Assembly (NCBI GenBank): GCA_937895845.1
Contig: CALBLK010000065.1
Coordinates: 1 to 5,361 of the forward strand
Length of the DNA stretch: 5,361 bases
Source of the DNA: an uncultured Prevotella sp.
Lineage (GTDB): Bacteria > Bacteroidota > Bacteroidia > Bacteroidales > Bacteroidaceae
Reading direction: 5' to 3'
This document shows positions 1 through 4,550 of this stretch, in pieces. Each line of letters opens with the position of its first letter. The first letter of the stretch is position 1. A model generated the notes under the pieces. It ran no database searches. It had not been told where the DNA came from and was given only the letters and a program-made list of their open reading frames with translations. Both the position numbers and the translations under genes were made by a program.

Positions 1-136
1 CCCCGACGTAGATGTAGATGGCGTTGTCGTCGGCGCGCGTCCCGCATCCGTAGCTGACGACGTCGCGCAGCGCCGCCCTTGCGCTCCTCTCCCTGGCCTT
101 TCTGCGCAGGGAGGCGATTCTTTTCATGATTTTCAT
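1..136 (-). CDS. Unrecognised basic protein, 5' part only (runs off the left edge)
   Basis: An open frame reads leftward off the window edge, with 45 complete codons visible. I start it at the ATG ending at 136 because an in-frame TAG lies two codons upstream (140-142); a second in-frame ATG ends at 127, so the true start is one of these two. The first 20 or so residues are strongly basic (KRIASLRRKARERSARAAL), as in a DNA- or RNA-binding segment, followed by SYGCGTRADDNAIYIYVG, where the frame is cut. Codon use is GC-rich like its operon neighbours. It lies about 90 bases downstream of the DUF2815 gene in the same direction, so it is probably the next gene of the replication/recombination operon. 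I do not recognise the family, and too little is visible to assign a function. Confidence 0.6.
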   Translation of the reverse strand, partial: MKIMKRIASLRRKARERSARAALRDVVSYGCGTRADDNAIYIYVG

Positions 137-153
137 TCCCTAAAAAGTTAAAT

Positions 154-215
154 GGCCACCACCGCCGGCGACTGGTTGTCTTTTGCGAAATTCCGACCTG
201 TGGCGGATGGTGGCC
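154..215. repeat. 13-bp inverted repeat between DUF2815 and the next gene
   Basis: GGCCACCACCGCC at 154-166 pairs with GGCGGATGGTGGCC at 202-215, giving 13 base pairs with one bulged A (207) and a 35-base loop. On the minus strand the stem is followed by ATTTAACTTTTTAG, a broken U-run, directly before the start of the next gene. It could act as an attenuator, a leaky terminator, an RNA processing site or a protein-binding dyad. The long loop and the lack of a clean U-tract argue against a strong intrinsic terminator. Confidence 0.45.
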
Positions 216-227
216 CGGTTTGCCGGT

Positions 228-788
228 TTACAGGTCGTCGTCGTCCTCGTCGTCAAAGTCCATGCCGCCAAAGTCGCTTTCGGCTGACACCCTGCCGCCC
301 AGATGGTCGTCGTCCTTGAACTTCATGATGTTGTTAAGCCCGCACGCGACACCCCTGTTGCCGCTGACGTCGTAGGCGTAGAACGTGACCGACATGACGG
401 CCCACACGCCGCTGTAGACCTCCTCCTCGTCCGTGATAGGCACTTTCTTCCTGTCCACCACGCCCGGGCGTGTGTTGCTCTTGGCGTTCAGATAGAAGTG
501 GCCCGCGTAGACCTCGTCGTCCCTGTCGTCGCCATCCCTCAGTGGCAAGTCAATCTTCTTCGGCTCCTTTCCGCCCCACTTGGCCACCACTCCGGCCTTG
601 CGCGCCGCCTCGATGGCCCCGTTAATGGCCTCGACAGTCTTCTTTTCAGACTTCGGGACGAGCACGTTGGTCATGTACTTGCCCTCGCCGTCGCCGTCGG
701 GGCTGTACTTCTCGAACACATGGGTGTAGCTCAGCCGGCAGGGGCCGAAGACTACCTTTGTCTCGTTGATTACTTTTGGTTCAATCAT
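228..788 (-). CDS. DUF2815 family phage single-stranded-DNA-binding protein
   Basis: This 186-residue protein resembles the DUF2815 family, which phage annotation treats as ssDNA-binding proteins of the T7 gp2.5 type (family knowledge). Visible marks are the N-terminal VVFGPCRLSYTHVFEKYSPD segment (residues 12-31), the GKYMTNVLVPKSEKKT strand and turn (37-51), DDEVYAGHFYLNAKS (90-104), YSGVWAVMSVTFYAYD (125-140) and GVACGLNNIMKFKDD (146-160). The C-terminus is an extremely acidic tail, DFGGMDFDDEDDDDL (172-186), with a hydrophobic last residue. This is how bacterial SSB and gp2.5 recruit partners and shield their DNA-binding surface. The expected role is coating ssDNA during phage replication and recombination. 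The start follows a hexamer array with no Shine-Dalgarno site. The RecB/Cas4-like DUF2800 gene lies two genes upstream, a pairing common in phage genomes. The family call is from memory of the motifs, not a search. Confidence 0.85.
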   Translation of the reverse strand: MIEPKVINETKVVFGPCRLSYTHVFEKYSPDGDGEGKYMTNVLVPKSEKKTVEAINGAIEAARKAGVVAKWGGKEPKKIDLPLRDGDDRDDEVYAGHFYLNAKSNTRPGVVDRKKVPITDEEEVYSGVWAVMSVTFYAYDVSGNRGVACGLNNIMKFKDDDHLGGRVSAESDFGGMDFDDEDDDDL

Positions 789-793
789 AGCTT

Positions 794-823
794 TTTGAAT
801 TTGAATTTGAATTTGAATTTAAA
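794..823 (-). repeat. AT-rich hexamer array 1: (TTTGAA)4-TTTAAA
   Basis: Four perfect TTTGAA units (794-817) and one TTTAAA (818-823) on the plus strand; on the coding minus strand this reads TTTAAA then (TTCAAA)4. It nearly fills the 38-base gap between the stop of the 87-residue gene (827-829) and the DUF2815 ATG (786-788), ending five bases before the start codon. It is strikingly AT-rich for the surroundings. A translation-initiation leader is the simplest reading, because Bacteroidetes rely on A/T-rich unstructured leaders more than on Shine-Dalgarno pairing. The role is inferred; the repeat itself is read directly. Confidence 0.85.
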
Positions 824-826
824 ATG

Positions 827-1090
827 TTAAACTTTGTCCTGCCGGCTTTCCGCCATTGCCGCCTTGTAGTCGGCAAACAGCTGCTGCCGTTCGCGCTCAA
901 TGCCGATTGCGGTCTCCTTGTGCCTGATGTTCTCCTGCATGACGCGCTTTTTCATGCTGTCATTTGCCGCCCATACGAGCGTGTCACGCTCTTTCTGGAT
1001 GCGGTAGAGTGTCTCGGCGTTCTCACGGTTCTCCCTGTTCTGCCTTTCTTTCAGCCCGTCCAGGGCCGCTCTCAATTCTTCTCTGTCCAT
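827..1090 (-). CDS. Small charged helical protein, probable coiled coil, function unknown
   Basis: This 87-residue protein is made almost wholly of charged and polar helix-forming residues with no glycine-rich or membrane segment. The first half has E/R/N-rich stretches (LKERQNRENRENAETLYRIQKER, about residues 13-35). The second has KKRVMQENIRHKETAIGIERERQQLFADYKAAMAESRQDK. Hydrophobics (L, I, M, W, A) recur at roughly heptad spacing, which suggests one or two long helices or a coiled coil. It starts 20 bases after the DUF2800 stop behind an A-rich leader (CGCAAAGAG-ATG) and is followed directly by the hexamer array and the DUF2815 gene. Its position between nuclease-fold and ssDNA-binding genes suggests an accessory of the same DNA transaction module, but I do not recognise it and claim no function. 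Confidence 0.7.
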   Translation of the reverse strand: MDREELRAALDGLKERQNRENRENAETLYRIQKERDTLVWAANDSMKKRVMQENIRHKETAIGIERERQQLFADYKAAMAESRQDKV

Positions 1091-1110
1091 CTCTTTGCGT
1101 TATTTATGTG

Positions 1111-2262
1111 TCATTGAATGCCGCTGAAGTCGTCCGCGGCCCGGTTGAGTGCCGGGCGTTTGTCTGATTCGGGAACCAGCGCCGGCTTGCCCTGCGGCTT
1201 GATGATGTAGTCTGCGCACAGGGTGCCAAACCTCTTCCTGCCTATCAGTCTCTCAAGGTCGGTGATGGCCCGCAGCTCGGCGGGCTTCAGATAGGTTTCT
1301 CTCGCGAACCCCTCCCTGTCCAGAAGCTCCATGACGGCGCCGGGGTCGGCTATCTTCCTCACGCTGCGCCCCTCCACGACCTTGAAGCCCTTGTACTGCA
1401 CGCCGTCCAGCGCCTGCCGGAGGCTGTACTCCTCGACCCCCGACAGCCAGGTCTTGAACGTGGGGAGCAGGGGCAGGATGTCGCGCTCCATGTCCTCCTT
1501 GCCAATCAGGCGCGGGTCTGCGTGCGCCCGCTGTGCGTTGAGGCATGCCGCGGCCAGCGCCTTGCAGCCCGCTTTGACCTTGCAGAACCGGCACCACTCG
1601 CCGGGTCTCTGCTTCCCGCCCGCGTAGGCCTCCTCCGCCTTTGGCCGCAGCTCGTCCTCCGCCCATCTGACGAGGTCGCCGGCGCCGGTCTCAAACTCGC
1701 TGAGGTTGTCAATGCGCGGCTGCACGATGGTCATTCTGACCTTGCTTATGTTGTACTCGAAGTTGAACCTGTCCCACGCGCCAAGGGCGTAGATTTTCAT
1801 CTGCGGGTTCTCCACGGCGGAGACCCTCACGCCCTTGCCGTACTTGAAGTCAATCACCTCCATCACGCCGTCGGCGATAATCACCGCGTCGGAGGTGCCG
1901 AAGGCCTCGGGGATGTAGCGGCCGAAGTCCAGCCGGACCTCGACCAGCAGCTGGGCGTCCCTTGTCCGCTCCCGGGCTGCGTTGAACTTCTCCAGCACGA
2001 TGGCCCTGTAGGTGTCCGTGTGCTCGTCCATCTCCCTGGTGTGGTACTTTCCGTCCAGCTCCGCAATCTCCCTGTCCTCGTCCGCCGTGTCCAGGCCCAG
2101 AAACGCTTTCAGCTTCCTCGCGCAGTAGGCGTGGGCCAGCGTCCCCTCCTCGGCAAAGGCGCTGCTTGTGTCCTGTACGTCTTTCTCCAGAAGCGGGGAG
2201 GCGGTGCAGTTCATCCATCTGTGCGCCGCGCTTGGCGACAGCAGTGCGTGCTTTCCTGCCAT
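1111..2262 (-). CDS. DUF2800 family phage protein, RecB/Cas4-like PD-(D/E)XK nuclease fold with Fe-S cysteines
   Basis: A 383-residue protein starting AGKHALLSPSAAHRWMNC, the usual opening of DUF2800 phage proteins. I therefore choose the ATG ending at 2262, which also leaves a normal gap to the upstream stop. An in-frame ATG ending at 2307 would add 15 polar residues and overlap the upstream gene by 23 bases. Nuclease-fold marks: EEGTLAHAY (E39, H44), GTSDAVI (D125), VIDFKYG (D138, K140, the D-x-K of motif II) and NPQMKIYAL (Q154, Y158, the QxxxY motif). C19 together with C224-x2-C227-x5-C233 matches the split four-cysteine 4Fe-4S pattern of AddB and Cas4; C240 is an extra cysteine. Expected role: processing DNA ends or single strands for phage recombination or replication, acting with the ssDNA-binding protein downstream. 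Family and motifs are well supported; biochemical activity is inferred. Confidence 0.9.
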   Translation of the reverse strand: MAGKHALLSPSAAHRWMNCTASPLLEKDVQDTSSAFAEEGTLAHAYCARKLKAFLGLDTADEDREIAELDGKYHTREMDEHTDTYRAIVLEKFNAARERTRDAQLLVEVRLDFGRYIPEAFGTSDAVIIADGVMEVIDFKYGKGVRVSAVENPQMKIYALGAWDRFNFEYNISKVRMTIVQPRIDNLSEFETGAGDLVRWAEDELRPKAEEAYAGGKQRPGEWCRFCKVKAGCKALAAACLNAQRAHADPRLIGKEDMERDILPLLPTFKTWLSGVEEYSLRQALDGVQYKGFKVVEGRSVRKIADPGAVMELLDREGFARETYLKPAELRAITDLERLIGRKRFGTLCADYIIKPQGKPALVPESDKRPALNRAADDFSGIQ

Positions 2263-2284
2263 ATCCGTATGCGTATTGGTGTCA

Positions 2285-2761
2285 TTAGAATGGGGTGGCG
2301 CAGCCAACCGTCCCGTTATCCATCACCTGCAGCTCGTCGCACTGCCTGATAAAGGCCGCGCGCTGTTCGGGTCCCAGCGCGCTCGGCTTGTCCGCGCCGA
2401 GCAGTGACGCCATCCGCTTGAACTCTGCGGTCAGCGGCTTGTGGTATTTCTTGTAGGGCTCGCCGTCGGTGTGCTCCTTGTAGTCCTCGCCCTCTATGCG
2501 CTGGCGCGCCCTGTGCATGGCGGCCCTCACGTCCTCCTCGGTCGGCCCCGCTGGCCCCTGTGCCTCCTGCGTCTGCGCTGCGTCCTCACTGCGGGCGGCG
2601 GTCTCCGCTGTCTCGCCCTCCGGCTCCGCCGGGGTGTCCTGTGCCATGGCTGTGCCCCCGCCGTGGCCGCCGGCCATGAGGGCCTTAACCAGCCGCTCCA
2701 GCCCGGGTGTCAGCCCGAGGCTGACCTGTACGTTAATGCTAAAGTCTGTCTTCATTGTCAT
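2285..2761 (-). CDS. Bipartite phage protein with Pro/Ala/Glu linker, function unknown
   Basis: This 158-residue protein has three parts. Residues 1-38 are a short conserved-looking head (DFSINVQVSLGLTPGLERLVKALM) ending in a glycine run. Residues 39-74 are a low-complexity Ala/Glu/Pro/Gln linker, surely disordered. Residues 75-146 form a helical tail rich in charged and aromatic residues (DVRAAMHRARQRIEGEDYK, then YKKYHKPLTAEFKRMASLLGADKPS and PEQRAAFIRQCDEL). It lies between the membrane protein and the DUF2800 gene, all leftward. Phage recombination operons often carry a gene of this head-linker-tail shape next to DUF2800, usually called hypothetical; I know no assigned role. The start may be the ATG ending at 2761 or the one two codons later (2755); the A-rich leader CATCAAACAAAT precedes the first. 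Confidence 0.75.
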   Translation of the reverse strand: MTMKTDFSINVQVSLGLTPGLERLVKALMAGGHGGGTAMAQDTPAEPEGETAETAARSEDAAQTQEAQGPAGPTEEDVRAAMHRARQRIEGEDYKEHTDGEPYKKYHKPLTAEFKRMASLLGADKPSALGPEQRAAFIRQCDELQVMDNGTVGCATPF

Positions 2762-2783
2762 ATTTGTTTGATGCTTTCAATTT

Positions 2784-3017
2784 TTAGTCACTCTCGCGGG
2801 CGCATTCCAGAAGGTCGTCAATCTTCCTGCGCCGCGCAAACCACACAAACAGGCGCACGTCAGCGTAGGCGAGCGCCGCCCCGGCGAGCCTGGAGCATAC
2901 GAGCATCCGCCAGTAGCCCGGGGCATTGTCGCCGGGTGTCCCCACCAGGAGGGCCGCGGCGGCGGTGGCGACAGCGGCCAGCAGCCAGTAGCGCCAGTTC
3001 TTCATTACCTTTCCCAT
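2784..3017 (-). CDS. Small membrane protein with two predicted transmembrane spans
   Basis: A 77-residue protein with two hydrophobic stretches: about residues 10-27 (WRYWLLAAVATAAAALLVGT) and about 38-61 (MLVCSRLAGAALAYADVRLFVWFA). The basic N-terminus (MGKVMKNWR) and the basic RRRK just after span 2, followed by the tail IDDLLECARESD, suit an inner-membrane hairpin with both ends in the cytoplasm. There is no enzymatic motif and I do not recognise a family. The second ATG (ending at 3005) is an alternative start, because GGAAAGG lies just in front of it. Hexamer array 2 lies directly upstream. A membrane gene inside a DNA-replication operon could be a superinfection, anchoring or host-modulating factor, but nothing in the sequence decides this. 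Confidence 0.72.
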   Translation of the reverse strand: MGKVMKNWRYWLLAAVATAAAALLVGTPGDNAPGYWRMLVCSRLAGAALAYADVRLFVWFARRRKIDDLLECARESD

Positions 3018-3028
3018 GTCAATGCAAT

Positions 3029-3076
3029 TTTAGATTTAGATTTAGATTTAGATTTAGATTTAGATTTGAATTTAAA
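3029..3076 (-). repeat. AT-rich hexamer array 2: (TTTAGA)6-TTTGAA-TTTAAA
   Basis: Eight contiguous hexamers on the plus strand: six perfect TTTAGA (3029-3064), one TTTGAA (3065-3070) and one TTTAAA (3071-3076). On the coding minus strand this reads TTTAAA-TTCAAA-(TCTAAA)6. The first unit contains the TAA stop of the excisionase-like gene (3072-3074), and the array ends 11 bases before the membrane-protein ATG. It shares the TTTGAATTTAAA end with array 1 and sits in the same context, between a stop and the next start. A translation leader is likely; slipped-strand copy-number change is possible. Confidence 0.87.
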
Positions 3077-3275
3077 GATGATACACTGACCTCCAGCACC
3101 TGACTATCTCCGCCCCGGTGGTCACCGGCCTCCTGCCGGCCTTGCGCCGTCTGAACTTAATCAGCCCGCGGGCGGCGTAGCGGGCCACGGTGTGCCGGTC
3201 GACATGCAGCGCGCGCGCCGCCTGTGACTGGCTGTACAGGCCGTCCGGCCTCACTTCGGGCTTGGCGATAATCAT
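3072..3275 (-). CDS. Excisionase/MerR-like helix-turn-helix DNA-binding protein
   Basis: A 67-residue protein with a single small winged-HTH domain. LYSQSQAARALHV (13-25) is the first helix and turn. DRHTVARYAARGLIKF (26-41) is the recognition helix leading into the wing. RRRKAGRRPVTTGAEIVRCW (42-61) gives the basic wing and the closing helix seen in excisionase-type and MerR-like domains. It should bind DNA through the basic wing and act as a directionality factor or early regulator. No integrase lies in the window, so excisionase is only one reading; a transcription regulator fits equally well. It is the third HTH gene in a row in the leftward operon, 15 bases after the previous stop, and its own stop codon lies inside hexamer array 2. 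Confidence 0.78.
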   Translation of the reverse strand: MIIAKPEVRPDGLYSQSQAARALHVDRHTVARYAARGLIKFRRRKAGRRPVTTGAEIVRCWRSVYHL

Positions 3276-3290
3276 GCTGTCCCGGTGTCG

Positions 3291-3578
3291 TTACCCGCGG
3301 TTAATAATCGGCTTCAGCATCTCCGCGCTGTTGCATGACTGCAGCTCCACGAGCGAGTAGAAGCGCTTTGAGTTTGGGGAGGCGCTGTTGCGCTGCGGGG
3401 TGACAAGGCCCTGCTCGACCCACCGCCTCACGCGCATTTCCTTGAACAGGCGGTACGCCTCGCGCTGCGAGACCATGTCCTTGCTTGGTGCGTTTCCCTG
3501 CACTATCGTGGCCGCGCCCAGCGCCGCCATCTCCTTGCAGATGTTCTTCAGTTCGTACAAATCCATTGTGATAACCAT
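3291..3578 (-). CDS. MerR-like HTH protein of phage early operon
   Basis: A 95-residue protein. The N-terminal third (DLYELKNICKEMAALGAATIVQG, 6-28) looks helical and may dimerise. Residues 37-80 (SQREAYRLFKEMRVRRWVEQGLV, then TPQRN, and KRFYSLVELQS) have the MerR/excisionase-like order: helix, turn, RRWVEQGLV recognition helix, a loop and a YSLVEL closing strand/helix. The role is probably DNA binding as an early regulator; the target is unknown. It begins 16 bases after the Cro-like gene ends. Start candidates are the ATG ending at 3578 and the one ending at 3566; I took the longer form because AT-rich sequence (ATCACAAAGTT) precedes it. The HTH call is from pattern only and could be wrong in detail. 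Confidence 0.7.
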   Translation of the reverse strand: MVITMDLYELKNICKEMAALGAATIVQGNAPSKDMVSQREAYRLFKEMRVRRWVEQGLVTPQRNSASPNSKRFYSLVELQSCNSAEMLKPIINRG

Positions 3579-3594
3579 AACTTTGTGATATTAT

Positions 3595-3825
3595 TCATTT
3601 GACATTAAACAGTTCCTTTGCGCTGACGCCGAGGTGCCTGGCAATGATGTCTGTCCGCAGCTCATCGGGCCTCTGCGTCCCGGCGAGCCAGCACCTCACG
3701 GTCACGGGATGCACCTTAACCAATGCCGCTATGTCGTTCACCCATGCCGTTTTTGGAGCTTGTGGGCGTTCAGTTGGCAGCGCATCGTACATTTGCCGAA
3801 AGACAGATTTCTTCTTATATTTCAT
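3595..3825 (-). CDS. Cro-like HTH regulator, first gene of the leftward early operon
   Basis: A 76-residue protein whose whole length fits one small lambda-Cro/XRE-type HTH domain. AWVNDIAALVKVHPVTVRCWLAGTQRPDE (27-55) contains the helix, turn and recognition helix (HPVTVRCWLAG). IIARHLGVSAKELF (60-73) is the closing helical pair typical of XRE proteins. The basic start MKYKKKSVFRQMYDALP is common in Bacteroidetes phage homologues. It is the first gene after the leftward early promoter, opposite the repressor gene, which is the classical position of Cro. It would compete with the repressor for the operator at 3901-3938 (inference). The start is supported by the A-rich leader GTTAGAAA-ATG. Confidence 0.78.
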   Translation of the reverse strand: MKYKKKSVFRQMYDALPTERPQAPKTAWVNDIAALVKVHPVTVRCWLAGTQRPDELRTDIIARHLGVSAKELFNVK

Positions 3826-3841
3826 TTTCTAACTGATTTAG

Positions 3842-3872
3842 TGTGTTTTACAGACATAATTTTATATCTTTG
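3842..3872 (+). promoter_or_regulatory. Candidate rightward promoter for the repressor operon
   Basis: TATCTTTG at 3865-3872 matches the Bacteroides -7 consensus TAnnTTTG exactly. Nineteen bases upstream, TGTG (3842-3845) matches the -33 TTTG in three of four positions. Transcription would begin near 3878 and give the repressor a leader of about 115 bases that crosses the palindromic operator. The weaker -33 box suits a repressor-maintenance promoter. It is the only exact rightward TAnnTTTG I found between 3826 and the repressor start. Confidence 0.5.
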
Positions 3873-3897
3873 CAACACTATTAAACTTGTTGTGGTG

Positions 3898-3929
3898 CAA
3901 AGGTAAACAATTTACCTAAACCAACCAAA
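3898..3929 (-). promoter_or_regulatory. Leftward early promoter (Bacteroides-type)
   Basis: On the minus strand, TTTG (3929-3926), a 20-base spacer and TACCTTTG (3905-3898) match the Bacteroides -33 and -7 consensus at every fixed position. Transcription would begin near 3891 and give a leader of about 65 bases before the Cro-like ATG. The perfect palindrome at 3901-3917 covers the -7 box and part of the spacer, so an operator-bound repressor would block it. It faces the rightward promoter. Confidence 0.65.
3901..3917. promoter_or_regulatory. Perfect 7-3-7 palindrome, probable phage repressor operator
   Basis: AGGTAAA-CAA-TTTACCT is a perfect inverted repeat with a three-base centre. It overlaps the leftward -7 box and lies downstream of the rightward start, so one bound dimer could block the early promoter and roadblock or tune the repressor gene's own transcription. 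The dyad is directly visible; which protein binds is inferred from position. Confidence 0.6.
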
Positions 3930-3938
3930 TAATTTAGG
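3915..3938. promoter_or_regulatory. Second, weaker dyad at the leftward -33 box (possible second operator)
   Basis: CCTAAA (3915-3920) and TTTAGG (3933-3938) form a 6-bp inverted repeat with a 12-base spacer that contains the -33 box. The left arm overlaps the right arm of the perfect palindrome by three bases. This is weaker than the first operator and may be chance in AT-rich sequence. Confidence 0.3.
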
Positions 3939-3995
3939 CAAAAAGTTTATGGTGTGTACAAAATAAATTTCGTAATACTTATAAAGTTATTGATA

Positions 3996-4502
3996 ATGAG
4001 CAAATTAGATAGATATAAAATTTTGATACGCCACCTAACAAAGTCGGGAGTTGTGGCAAGTCAGAGGGAATTGGGGCAGAAAATGGGGTATAACAACCCC
4101 TCGGCTTTCTCGCAAGTGATAAACGGAAAGACCCAAGAGCCTAAACTATTTACCCAAAAACTGAAAGACCTTGTGCCAAACTTAAATCTTGAATGGTTGG
4201 AGAATGGCACGGGCACTATGTTTGGAGATGAAAATGAAGAAATACAGCAGACTGCAAACAAACAAGTCCAAGTAAACGAGGATAGCCTTGATTTCATCAC
4301 AGCAGGAGGCGAGGCTTTTTCCTCAATGATTGTGCGCATGATGAATGAAAAGCAGATTGCGCCTTACGGCTTGCTTGCCGACAAGGACAGAGAGATTGCA
4401 GAACTCAACCGCCAGATAGGGAAGTTGGAGGCTCTGTTGGAGGTAGCCAAAAAGGGAACTGCCCAACAGGTAGGCAATGCTGCGGTTGCAGATGTCGGAT
4501 AA
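3996..4502 (+). CDS. Phage repressor: N-terminal HTH with C-terminal coiled coil, no S24 peptidase
   Basis: A 168-residue protein. Residues 1-45 (MSKLDRYKILIRHLTKSG, then ASQRELGQKMGYNNPSAFSQVINGK) are an XRE/CI-type HTH domain. LNLEWLENGTGTMF (63-76) is the hallmark segment of Bacteroidetes phage repressors (x-WLxxGxGxMF). Residues 126-152 (LLADKDREIAELNRQIGKLEALLEVAK) form a coiled coil. No LexA/CI S24 peptidase domain or Ser-Lys dyad is visible, so RecA-driven self-cleavage is not expected; induction may need another route, such as an antirepressor. I chose the ATG at 3996 rather than the GTG at 3954, whose extra 14 residues precede the normal family start. It is divergent to the Cro-like gene and likely maintains lysogeny by binding 3901-3938. 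Confidence 0.85.
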   Translation: MSKLDRYKILIRHLTKSGVVASQRELGQKMGYNNPSAFSQVINGKTQEPKLFTQKLKDLVPNLNLEWLENGTGTMFGDENEEIQQTANKQVQVNEDSLDFITAGGEAFSSMIVRMMNEKQIAPYGLLADKDREIAELNRQIGKLEALLEVAKKGTAQQVGNAAVADVG

Positions 4503-4550
4503 CCCCATTTGGCAAGTTCCCCAAGTATTGAACGGCTAAAACAGAAAGAC

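Noticed and set aside
303..830. Long plus-strand open frame opposite the DUF2815 gene
   Set aside because: It is the antisense shadow of a well-supported gene; its tail is just the hexamer repeat translated as alternating Asn/Leu.
2263..2307. Upstream ATG for DUF2800 adding 15 residues
   Set aside because: The polar Asn/Thr/His extension overlaps the upstream gene and precedes the conserved KHALLSPSAAHRW start; kept only as an alternative.
1522..2349. 275-codon plus-strand frame opposite DUF2800
   Set aside because: Open only because the minus-strand gene is GC-rich; no family motifs, and the opposite strand carries the full set of catalytic and cysteine motifs.
3029..3076. CRISPR array or iteron origin
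   Set aside because: Units are six bases with no spacers, so not CRISPR. A replication origin is possible but no initiator gene or longer iterons are visible.
2441..3103. 220-codon plus-strand frame including an alternating Arg/Phe run
   Set aside because: The Arg/Phe run is the TTTAGA array read in one frame; the rest is antisense to two minus-strand genes and has no leader.
3634..3906. Plus-strand frame crossing the Cro-like gene and control region
   Set aside because: Antisense to a convincing HTH gene and running through both promoters; no coding character of its own.
3954..3995. GTG start giving the repressor 14 extra residues
   Set aside because: The ATG at 3996 gives the normal start of this repressor family, and the extension is AT-rich leader sequence.
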